Assembly (NCBI GenBank): GCA_963921825.1
Contig: OY997592.1
Span: 19,533,432 to 19,597,431, forward strand
Direction of reading: 5' to 3'
DNA: 64,000 nucleotides
Source: Erodium maritimum
Taxonomy: Eukaryota; Streptophyta; Magnoliopsida; Geraniales; Geraniaceae
Below the pieces are notes generated by a model. The model searched no databases. It was given only the letters and a program-made list of their open reading frames with translations, and had not been told where the DNA came from. Every line of letters starts with the position of its first letter. The stretch's first letter is position 1. Of this stretch, positions 53,941-64,000 are shown piece after piece. Position numbers and translations under genes: made by a program.

Positions 53941-55908
53941 AAACCAGACGAGGAAAAAAAGACCCACCTTTACGTTCTCTCCGGAAATCAAGATTAGGGT
54001 TCTAATTTTCTATAACAAAGATGGCGGCACCACACTCCACCATCACTTTCGTCAACTCCCCGACCACTGATCCCAACCCCTTAGAGTCAATTCCTACAAG
54101 GCTACTCTCTCCCTTGCAACAACAGCCCCTAAAGGCACGACCAAACGTTCATGAAAGGCCGAGGGCCGGCCTCTAAAACCAAGGGATCGTCCTCCGATGA
54201 AGAAGACGCCAACAATCGTTGCTGCCCCGAAGATTGAGTAGATGGGAGAAGGTGGTTCACAACCACCATAGGGTTTAACCTAGGGACGGTTTTAGATGGT
54301 GAGCCATTACCAAGACGAGGCGGAGAAGTAAGAGGCCACTCATGTAAGGTCGACACTATCGACTGGGGAGGCAGCAACTTCTCAAGGCACTAACGCCTTT
54401 ACCCATATCAACGACAACGATGAAGGAGATTTTTGGGGTATGTCTTTGGATGTGCTAATGAATCTTGAGGAGTCGCGGTCGATGGATGGACTCCCCGTTT
54501 GTTTTTGTACTGCTCGGTACTCCTATTTGGGTTCACAAAAACTCCTCGGGTTTAGGTAGCATTATGAGGGACATCTAACAGATAATGACCATGGAGGCGA
54601 GGTCTATGGGTGACTGAACAACCCTTCTTCTTCTTCTTGAGGGGCCGATCCCTAATGTGGAAAGGGTTCCTATAATTCCATCGCTACTTACCACGTTTTT
54701 GGGTATGGTTCGTCGCCAATGGGTACCCAAGCCGCATGAGGCCATCACTATTCCGGGGATATCCGCACCGCCAGAACGCCTAGAGGTTAGCATTGCCAAT
54801 CTTCAGGATGGCCTCTCGTCGTGCTCATCGTAGGAGGAGGAGGAATTGGAGATCGTCATCTCGTACACCCCGGTGAATCCATTGGTCCTTGCCCTCTAGC
54901 AATTCTCCATGATGGGTAAGTTCTTGTCACGCCCCGAATTCAGTATAACCGAACCCGGAACGCAAACGGTGAAGCAAGTAGAACAAAGTCTCAAATAGTT
55001 TAATAAACCGCTTAAAAGCACAACTTTTATTAATCAAAACAATATTTTTACAACCGAGTTTTAATTTAAAAAAACGAAAGAACACTAAAACATGAGTGTA
55101 CGTCGCTAGACAACCCCGACAGCCCGGACTCTCGCTCCCAGCTCTTCAAGCCTCGAGAGATCCTCCTAGTCCGCCTCGCGAACGGTACCTTTAGGAAAAG
55201 CAGCAAAGGGTGAGCGTTTTTCTCACCACCACGGACACCAGACTGACTACGACATACCAGCAGAAATGCCGGGAACACCGGCAACAAACAATAACACAGG
55301 GGACTACTACCCCAAATCACATGTTAAACCCGACTGTCACACAAATCACTGTCAATTTTCCCCCAACCATCTAAGACCCGTGCACGTAACGGAGACCCCA
55401 AATCAGAGACCAAACAACCATTCCATTAGTCACACTGACAAGGTAAAGCACATCCCTCACACGATCCTATGTGCATTTACTTGTAACTTTCCGCAACCAA
55501 ACCAGTATTCGCTACTCGTCCCTACCTCAGATGCTTGCGGGAAAAATAGTAAAGGGGATGAGCGTTCCGCTCACCTCCACAGATACCCGTTCGATTATGA
55601 CATACTAGTAAAGCATCAACAACTTACCAATCTAAATAGGGCAAACAACTACCTCAAAACCTGATACCAAACCGTCACAATTGCTCACGATATCAGTACC
55701 TCAAATACTCGCTCACGTAAGGTAAACCTCGAATGAGGATCATATTCTCAACTAAGCAAAACACTATTGCTCACCATATCAACACCCCAATTACCCGATC
55801 ACGTAGGGGAAACCTCAAAACGGGGATCATGTTCTCAACTAAGTAAATCACTATTGCTCGCAACATCAATACCCCAACTACCCGATCACATAGGGGAAAC
55901 CTCAAACA

Positions 55909-56106
55909 ACCCACTCACGTGAGGGAAACCTCAAACCACCCATTCACGTGAGGGAAACCTCAAACAACCCGTTCACGTGAGGGAAACCTCAAACCACCCG
56001 TTCACGTGAGGGAAACCTCAAACAACCCGCTCACGTGAGGGAAACCTCAAACCACCCGTTCACGTGAGGGAAACCTCGAACAACCCGTTCACGTAGGGGA
56101 AACCTA
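55909..56106. repeat. 29-bp tandem array carrying CACGTG, about 7 copies
   Basis: The unit CAAAC(A/C)ACCCGTTCACGTGAGGGAAACCT repeats seven times. Six copies have the palindromic G-box CACGTG; the last has CACGTAG. Looser relatives occur just upstream (55715-55905). Confidence 0.9.
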
Positions 56107-56416
56107 GTTCGTACTGCGCCGCAGCGCATCAACCCTAACCCTCTCAGTGGTGAGACCCTCACACAGAGGCGCTGTATCACCACCGTAGGTTATTGATGAG
56201 TCTCAAACCCAAGACCTCGCCCTTTAACATAGAACTTACGACCTTTACAAACAAACACAATCGTGAACAAAGTCACGCAATATCAACAATATCAACACAC
56301 ACAATGCACGCAAGATCACAAAGGATCAACACCCATACTGCACAGTTTCTGGTAGCAATCCGGCTGGGCCTGGCACTGCCCTACGCACTTTCCCCGACAC
56401 AATAATGACAACCACA

Positions 56417-56885
56417 AGCCTCAGCAATTTACCGATCGCGCGCCGGAAGGTACGACACACCTCACGGGGACCACAACCCTCGACACTATACCGATCGCGC
56501 ATCGGAAGGTACGACACACCTCACGGGCATAACTCAAGCCTCATAACTTTACCAATCGCGCGCCAGAAGGTACGACACACCTCACGGGGACCATAGTCAT
56601 CAACACTTTACCGGTCGCGCATTGGAAGGTACGACACACCTCTCGGGCATAACTCAAGCCTCAACACTTTACCAATCGCGCGCCGGAAGGTACATCACAC
56701 CTCACGAGGACCACAACCCTTTACCGGTCGCGCATCGGAAGGTACGACACACCTCTCGGGCATAACTCAAGCCTCAGTACTTTACCAATCGCGCGCCGGA
56801 AGGTACGACACACCTCACGGGGAACACAACCCTCGGCACTTTACCGGTCACGCGTTGGAAGGTACGACACACCTCTTGGGCACAA
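56417..56885. repeat. About 60-bp tandem array, 8 copies in alternating variants
   Basis: Units contain TTTACC(G/A)(A/G)TCGCGC, then GGAAGGTACGACACACCTC and (A/T)CGGG. Variants ending in GACCACAACCCTC alternate with variants ending in CATAACTCAAGCCTC, which suggests growth by duplication of a dimer. Confidence 0.9.
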
Positions 56886-57106
56886 CTCATCCAGGTATCA
56901 CCAGAACAATCACAACCAAATATCACACAATACTCCGCAAATAGCAAAATTAACATCACAACTAACTACCACTCAGCAAGTCAGTCAACAACAAACGGGT
57001 TCAATACCCCATAGGCACACATGGCCACACACAAACACAATCAGTTCACTCAACCTACGGGCACAACCAGGTGCCCATAAGTGATTCCTATCGCACGCTA
57101 AGTTTA

Positions 57107-57316
57107 CTTAACCTACGGCACCACCAAGTGCCACATGCATTTCTATTGTTCGATACGTTCACTTATCCTACGACACCACCAAGTGTCACATGCATTTCTA
57201 TTGTTCGATGAGTTCACCTATCCTACGACACCACCAAGTGTCACATGCATTTCTATTGTTCGATGAGTTCACTTATCCTACGACACCACCAAGTGTCACA
57301 TGCATTTCTACTAATA
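57107..57316. repeat. 55-bp tandem array, about 4 copies
   Basis: Each unit contains CCTACG(A/G)CACCACCAAGTG and CACATGCATTTCTATTGTTC. The middle copies are nearly identical and the outer ones diverged. Confidence 0.9.
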
Positions 57317-60120
57317 ACTTTCCCTAGTCAAGGCCGATATCCGGATACTTTTCCCTACATCGTAAAGCGTTCCAAATGTCCACGCTCAAGCTCCGGCGCG
57401 CTCGCGATCACCCACTTAGCCTCCTCTTTCCGCGGTCGGTGGCACGGTCTAAAGTGATCTAAATAATACACTTTTTCATATGCAGGCAAAACCCGAATTC
57501 AAAGTAATTAACGTCCAAATGCAACCCCGACAATGTCGACCACTCCCAAACTTCCCAATTGCTCGACATTGTCAACAATGGGCCCGGAAAGGCCCGATTC
57601 GCCCGGCTCGGCGAATCTGCCCGGGATCGGAAAAACGCCCTCCGGGGCTCCGAAAATTCCCATTTTCGTTTCTACAACCCTAATATAATTCACGTGTTCC
57701 AACACAATCGACGTAATCAATTTCTGATACCCGAGCGATTTAATTCCGCATTTAAAGTTTCTAACCCAAATTTCCGAATGCTCACAAATTAATTCCATAA
57801 TACGTTCTGGGTGTGAATTATCGACTCGGGGATCTTCCAAGACCACCCAAACACGAAAAACCCGAGGCCCGGCCAAGTGGGCCCCACATGGCCACACCGG
57901 AAAACGCCCCCTTTCGCCCCAAAACGTTCCTAACGAAACCCAAACGTCAACCATTCATCTTTAAACAAATTCTAACCAAAACCATAGAATTCAAACGTGT
58001 CAAAACGAGAAAAAGACGGGTTCTTACCGTAGGGAACGATGAGGGGATGACGAATACGGGAGAATTGAGATGATCCGTCGGTCGAATCGTCGATAAATCC
58101 ACAAAGTCCTTCTCTTTTCTCCTTCTTCTTCTTCTCTCTTCTTTCTCTCTCTTCTCTCTCCTTTTTTTCCTCTCTTGGCCAAACACTACCCCTCTTCATC
58201 CTTTTTAATTTGTTTTAAATTCACACAACACACCAAAATGACAAAAATGCCCTCAAGTCTCTCTTATCTTTTCTTTTAAGTCAAATGGAAAACTTGTCCT
58301 TTCAATCCCCTTCCACAACTATCTTGACATGTGTCAAATGGGTCCCACTTGTTAGAAAAATATCTTAGTAGATATTTTTCAATCAGATTCGCGAAAATCG
58401 GTCGTTTTGGGCCCCGTGCGGGCCCGTTTCCCAAGAATTTATGAAATTTCGCATGCTACAAGGAAACGGCCCAACTAAGACCGCTGTAACGACGACTAAG
58501 ATTTTTGGATCCAAATCGGGCCTCGAACGGACCAAAACGTCGCTCGGTTGACTTTCTCGGCAAAAAGTCAACTTTTCCCAAATTGGTCAAAAAGTTGCCC
58601 TGAGTCACCCAGAATTCACTTTGGTCGATATCAGGGTCAAATTAAGTCTGATATGACCCTCGGGGTCAATTTTAGGTTCATTTAGGTGTCTGTCCCAAAA
58701 TTTTAATTTTTTCCGTTTTTCCGCCGATTGACCGGCGTTGACCAGGACCGGTCCTTACAGTTCTGGTCCTCCAAACCTCCCTGGAAGGAGGTTCTTCTCC
58801 GGATCATCATGAAAACGCGGGACAAGTCCGCGGAGGGACTGGTGATCAAAGACATCGGTCCCGGGGTTTTTGGCTTCTATTTCGATTCAAAGGAGGCTCG
58901 TGCATGGGTTTGAAGCAACGAGCCTTGGTGCTTGGGTGGTCGTCTGCTCCTCCTCGATGACTTGGACCCAATGGCTAGGGAACCTCATGTTCCTGATCGA
59001 CTCTAGCTGTTGGTTCACGCTCATAGTCTTCCCTCTTTGGTACAGACCCGAGCAATCGAGGAGACAATTAGGTTGGCCCTTGGGTTATGTGTTGAGGTAC
59101 CTTGTGATCAATGAGGCCTCTGTTGGGGAGGTACGGTGAGGGTGCTATTTTGGCACCTCGTGGACCGTCCCCTACACCGTCATCTAATGTCCCGATTCGG
59201 GTCTCGCTCATATACATGAAGTCGCCATTTTTCTGCTATAATTATGGGATGATCGAACACGTCGTCCATGAGTGAAACCGGGAGATGGTTGGTGGCCCGC
59301 GGTTCAACTCCTTCATGTTGGAATTCCAGAACGATAGGGTCGCCAAACCATATGCGACCGACTAGGGCCATCAGGGGTATCAGAGTCAACCACTGAGGAC
59401 CAGACCTATGTCCCCGAGCACTGTACCTAAGGGGCCCTTACCTCAAGGAAAGGGACCACTTGTATCCTCGGACACTATACCTAAAGGTACATGACTTTGA
59501 GCCATCGTCTAGACGGGAAGGTGGATATTGGTTGGAAAAATTTGGTGGCCGGCCAGCTCTCTGGTAGCCCTGAAACTGAAGCTTTAGGCTTGCCTGGACA
59601 CATAGATAGGGCTGGACTTGGAGTTGGAACTGGAGCTGCAGCTGGTATTGGATTAGTGAAGGGGGGTCTGTTGGGGAATCCTGAGATGATCAGGAGAGGG
59701 CTCGGAAGCAGCCCCGTCAAGAGGAATGAAAGGAATTCAATGTTCTAAGGACTGACCTTGGGAAAGTTCCCTGGTAAGAGCTATGCCTCCCTTTGAAACT
59801 GATGAATGCAAGTTCAGTCGTACTCTATAGAATATGTAGCGTTTAGGCGACATTTTGAGCATTTTTGCTTAGTTTTGTCAGCGGCAAGTTTTAGCTTGCC
59901 TCTATATATTTTTCAATACCGTTTACAACGGTTCAACTGTCTAAGAGTTATTTGTAAAGAGACTTTTTAGGATTCTATACTGTGTAATAGGTCTCTTTAT
60001 TTTCTGAATGAAATATATGCATTTTTTTAGTAAAAAAAAAACGGGTAGGTTATTTTATTTTATGCTCGAGTTGTGTATGGCCATTGATACGTAAGGTAAA
60101 GATCTAGCAGATCTACCATT

Positions 60121-60393
60121 TGTTGTAAAACAGATCAATTGCAGGAGACTATATTATGAGAGGAAGTGAGCAAGAGCGTTGTTATGCTCTGCGTTTGGGA
60201 TCTTTATTTATAGGATGATTTGTAACAGAAAAATACAAAGAGATTTGCAATATGCAGGTACCAGAGTTGGAACCAGATTTACAGGAGCTATTCGAAACAA
60301 AATCCTAACAACTATTGACTTCTTCAAGTCATTATTTAACAAGGAAACTTGCTGCAAAAGTAATCTCTAAGAAAAGCTTAAAAATGGCTAACA
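60121..60393 (-). mobile_element. Ty1-copia 3' LTR, minus strand
   Basis: On the minus strand it starts TGTTAGCCATTTTT (60393) and ends ...TTTTACAACA (60121), about 273 bp. It has CCTATAAATAAAG as a TATA-like box. A purine-rich stretch precedes it (60394-60410). It belongs to the element that fills the rest of the window and is unrelated to the long LTRs at 0-5.9 kb. Confidence 0.7.
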
Positions 60394-63300
60394 ATTTACC
60401 TCAATAAGCTTGTTTTGGATTTATGTCCTGAATTCCAATTTTCTTCCTTATTTCTGCAAACTTAACTTGCTCCAACGCTTTTGTCAATATATCTGCAACT
60501 TGAGCATCATTTCCCACATTCTCTATTTCAACGCTTTTCTTCCCAACACAATCACGAATGTAGTGATAGCTAGTGTCGATATGCTTGTTCCTTTCGTGGC
60601 ACACTGGATTATTGAAAAGTGCAATGGCAGACTTATTATCTACTTTCATCATCAGCTTCTCGACTTTCTCCCTGAGTATATCAGCAACTAATATTGCGAG
60701 CCATACTCTATGGCAAGCTGCGGTGGTGGCAGCCACATATTCGGCTTCACAGGATTAGAGTGCCACGATTCTCTGCTTTTGTGACATCCATGTGATGAGA
60801 TTCGAGTTCAAGAAAAATGCAGCTCCAGTTGCGCTCTTCCGATCGTTTATGTATCCAGCAAGATCACTATCACTATAGGAAATCAAACCAGATTTAGACA
60901 GAGACTTCTCGTACCTCAACCCATGGTTCACGGTTCTTTTAACGTATCTCACAATACGCTTCACTACTGCCATATGTTGTGTAATAGGTTGCTCCATAAA
61001 TCTACTCACCATGCCTACTACAAAAGCAGTATCAAGACGAGTATTGACCAAGTACCATAGACTTCCAACAAGACTTCGATACGTAGTGTGATCAAATTTT
61101 GTTCCTTCCTCATCTTTACTCAGCTTCAATTTTCCTTCCATTGGTTTATGGCAAGAGTTGCAGTCATTCATATCTGTTAGCTCGACAATTCTCTTAGCAT
61201 AGCCAGATTGATAGAGGGAGATGCTAGACGAGGTTTGTTTAACCTCAATACCCAAATAATAGTTGAGTAATCCTAAATCACTCATGTCAAAAATTTCATG
61301 CATCTGTTTCTTAAATTGGACAATTGCACTGACCTTGCTTCCATTTACTATCAAGTCGTCAACATAGACTCCAACGGCCAAAGTCTGATTGTTTTCAACT
61401 CGTGTATACACTACATGCTCCAACAGAATTTTTGCAAACCCAAGTGAGATGAGGTTTGATCGAGCTTGAAATTCCAAGTTCGTGGTGCTTGGCGCAGTCC
61501 ATATAAGGCCTTCTTCAGTTTCAGCACCAGCGTGAGATTTCTTTCATCTACAAAACACATAGGTTGTGAGACATAACATTTTCATTCAGGTCTCCATTTA
61601 AGAACGCGGACTTTACGTCCATATGATGGATCTCCCACTTTCTCTCTACTGCAATGGCCAACAATGTTCTGATTGTTTCGAGCCTTGCCACTGGTGTGAA
61701 TACTTCTTCAAAATAAATTCCTTGGCGTTGAGCATAACCCTTTGCAATGAGCCTTTCTTTTTTACTTTTGAATTTTCCCTTATGAGTCTCGCTTGATTTT
61801 AAACACACACTTTAGGCCAATTGATTTTTGTCCAGGTGGGAGCTCTGACATCTCCCATGTCTGATTGTCTTGTATAGACTTCATCTTAGTCTCCATTGCA
61901 TTTCTCCAGTCTTTCTCTTTCATCGCAGCTTCAGGATTTGATGGTTCTTCTATGGGCAGAAGACAAAGGCTTGAGTATTGAGCCTCTATCTCTGAGGTCT
62001 CGTCATATATGCCTTACAAAGATGACATTTTTAAAAGTTCGGTGATTGGAGAATCCTCTGCTTCTGGGATTCTTGTCGAATGAGGAGTCTATTCTGACCT
62101 TTCAGGACTTTCGATCCCTGCATCATTATCAATTTTCCATTCTACTGAAAACACATCACAAGGGTTAGAATCGCTCTCCTCTTTCTCCCAATCCATCCAC
62201 TCTACTCATCAAATTGAGCATCACGACTCACCACAAGAGTCTTAGTCTCAGGATTACTGAATCTGTATACCTTTGACCCATATTCACATCCAATAAAAAC
62301 GACAACAATACTTCTATCATCAAGCTTTTTAGGATGAGGCTTGGTTACCTTGATGTATGTTTTGCATTTGAAGACTCGTAAATAGAAGAAGTTTGTCTTG
62401 CGTGCGTGCCAAGCTTCATACGAAGTTCATCCCTCCAGGCTTCTGGTAGATGCTCGATTCAGCAAATACACTGTTGTTGCTATTTCCTCACCCTAGAATC
62501 TTCCAGGCACGTTTCTATTTTTCATCAAGCTCCGAGCCATTCCCACAATTGTCTGATTCCTGCGCTCTACAACTCCATTCTGCTGTGGAGTATTGGGGGA
62601 AGTAAGAAATCTTTTGATTCCCTCATCTTTACAATAATATTTGAAGGGTCCTGACATGAACTCGCCTCCTCTGTCAGTTCTCAGGGCTTTGAGCTTCTTC
62701 TCAGCTTCTACTTCGGCTCTGACTTTATTTCTTTTGAACACCATAAAGTCCTCATTATTACTTCTGATCAAAGACACCCACATGTAGCGTGAATAATCAT
62801 CATCATTAGAAAAAGTATTTGTTACTAGATGGAGTCTCAGGAGCAATCGGTCCGCAGAGGTCTGAGTGAACCGATTCAAGGGGGGTGCTTGCTCAAAACA
62901 TCGAACACTTGGGAAAAGGAATTCGCTTTTGCTTTCCAACCAAGCAAGCTTCACACAACTGATCCAGGAGCTTGATGTTGGGCAGACCCTTCACCATTTC
63001 TTTCCTTTCCATGTGCTTCAGGATATACGAATTGATGTTGCCAAATCTATCATGCCAGAGCCAGTTCTTCTCGTCATGCTTCGCTAGCAAGCAAAGAGGC
63101 TGAGCTTGCTTTAGCTGCAACACATACATCCGATTCACGGATCGCTTCACTTTCATCAAAAACCTCCCTTACTCATCATGGACGGTGCGCAACCCTTGCT
63201 CCAGGATGAGTTTGCAGCCTAATTCATCCATTTGGCCAGGACTAATTATGTTACTTTTAAGCTTAGGGATATAGTACACACCTGTGAGAATTCGATGTTT

Positions 63301-64000
63301 TCTTGTTGAGCTTTGCATCATGACAGTTCCTTTTATCTCTACGATTTGAGTCATCGCCAAATCTCACAGACCCTTTAATGTTCGAGCTTAAACTGGAAAA
63401 GGCCTGCTTATTGCCTGTCATATGGTTACTTGCGCTTGAATCCAAGTACCAATGGTTGCTGTTCATTTTTCTTCCTTCTCCAACTTCAGGTTTGATGTTT
63501 CCGTTCAACATCACAACCTCTTTCTCACAGAGCTCCATCATAAACAGTGATGGCTCTTCTTCTTCGCATTCAGCAAAGTTTCCCTCTTCTTCCTTTGTTT
63601 TCTCACATTCAGAAGAGTAGTGACCACGTTCAGAGCTTTTATAACATCTAACTTTTGTTTTATTGAACTTACGAGGAGATTTTGGGTCGCCCAAGGCATT
63701 GCTTCGTCCTCGGCCACATGACCTCCCTCGTCCATTTCCTTTGCCCGAGCTTTCACCAGCTCCTCTAGCGTTCAGCATGGCCCACTGGGCCTTTGTGAGA
63801 AGCAATTGACCGCCATCATGATCTTGCTTCCTCTGATTCAGAGTGTGCTCGTAGGACTTTAGTCTCCCAACAGCTTCTGCTATGGTCATAGTTTCCAGAT
63901 CACCCTATTGTTCAATTGTTCCAACAATGGGCATACATTTGTCAGGCACAACTCCGAACAATTTCTCAATCACCTGAGAATCGTGCACTTCATAGTCTAA
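60394..64000 (-). mobile_element. Ty1-copia internal region, fossil, continues past the window
   Basis: The order on the minus strand is gag with CCHC knuckle (about 63890-63560), protease (WYLDSSASNHMTG, about 63450), GAG-pre-integrase (LWHDRFGNINSYILKHM, about 63070), integrase core (DDYSRYMW, TDRGGEF, NGVVERRNQ; about 62800-62500), reverse transcriptase (ARLETIRTLLA, VKSAFLNGDL, YVDDLIVNG; about 61800-60760) and RNase H (DNKSAIAL, KHIDTSYHYIRD, DILTKAL; about 60730-60410). This is the standard copia order. The coding region is broken in several places (roughly five or more), so it is inactive. The 5' LTR and start of gag lie beyond 64000. Confidence 0.9.

Larger units (their letters stand above)
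54925..58759 (-). mobile_element. Very long solo gypsy (Tekay/Del-like) LTR with GTTCT duplication
   Basis: 3,835 bp. On the minus strand it runs from TGTAAGGACCGGTCCTGGTC (at 58759) to CGGGGCGTGACA (at 54925). Both sides are flanked by GTTCT (54920-54924 and 58760-58764), a perfect 5-bp duplication. It shares segments with the LTR at 41445-43926 (CGATCCCGGGCAGATT-type region at 57540-57640) and carries three tandem arrays. No gag-pol lies between, so it is a solo LTR. Confidence 0.9.
53940..60042 (+). mobile_element. ORF1-only LINE relic, split by a solo LTR
   Basis: The plus strand starts with a leader near 53940 and MAAPHSTITFVNSPTTDPNP at 54021. It is interrupted at 54924/58760 by the solo LTR. 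It then continues with PWKEVLLRIIMKTRDKS and VIKDIGPGVFGFYFDSKEAR (DUF4283), the knuckle-like SPFFCYNYGMIEHVVHE near 59215, and a Gly/Pro-rich C-terminal part. The 3' UTR (59760 on) ends GAATGAAATATATGCATTT plus an A-run at 60032-60041. No ORF2 (endonuclease or reverse transcriptase) lies between ORF1 and the 3' UTR. Several stops and frame changes show it is old. Minus the LTR it is about 2.3 kb. Confidence 0.75.

Noticed and set aside
55909-57316. CRISPR-like arrays
   Set aside because: Units are contiguous tandem repeats without unique spacers, lie inside a plant LTR with a 5-bp duplication, and no cas genes exist.
58728-58913. Open frame starting MTGVDQDRSLQFWSS as an independent gene start
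   Set aside because: Its first codons lie in the solo LTR end. The remainder is the DUF4283 part of the interrupted LINE ORF1, so the Met is accidental.

Overview
The window is nuclear DNA of a flowering plant, most likely a eudicot. Its host genes have short GT-AG introns and AT-rich non-coding DNA. One of them carries a chloroplast transit peptide and belongs to the starch pathway. The rest is dense plant-type transposon DNA: Ty1-copia and Ty3-gypsy LTR elements, L1-type LINEs, PIF/Harbinger, hAT, and Mutator-like elements with 9-bp target duplications. The species cannot be told from the sequence alone.

Four host genes look whole and sit in two islands. Island 1 (7.4-16.8 kb) holds a HOTHEAD-like FAD-dependent GMC oxidoreductase (575 aa, five exons, +), a single-exon PLP-dependent protein of the molybdenum-cofactor-sulfurase-like family (533 aa, +), and a prolyl-4-hydroxylase-like 2OG-Fe(II) oxygenase (245 aa, four exons, -). 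Island 2 (45.76-52.88 kb, +) is plastidial phosphoglucomutase, 22 exons and 623 aa, with small DNA-transposon remnants in three of its introns. The genes do not form an operon and share no obvious pathway.

The rest is layered mobile DNA. At 0-5.9 kb there are copia LTRs, two of them head to head as a 1.4-kb inverted repeat. At 5.9-6.9 kb lies the 5' part of a LINE with a 238-bp tandem duplication. At 18.5-22 kb there is a gypsy-type LTR followed by a LINE tail. At 22.9-27.1 kb, and again at 33.85-35.2 kb, lie short minus-strand poly(A) retroelements, three of them with exact long target duplications. At 27.7-32.05 kb lies a LINE reverse-transcriptase relic split by a solo LTR. At 32.9-40.4 kb there are nested MITEs and a 1.3-kb fold-back element with a GC-rich heart. 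At 40.8-44.9 kb a PIF/Harbinger-type accessory gene is split by a solo LTR with duplication CCCTA. At 53.9-60.0 kb an ORF1-only LINE is split by a 3.8-kb solo LTR with duplication GTTCT. At 60.1 kb to the window end lies a decayed Ty1-copia element on the minus strand.

The most interesting patterns are: (i) short non-LTR elements that keep ORF1-like or 5' sequence plus a 3' tail but no reverse transcriptase; (ii) a set of Mutator-like MITE families with different terminal repeats but one shared modular layout; (iii) three solo LTRs whose duplications let the nesting order be read exactly; and (iv) a tandem CACGTG array inside one LTR.
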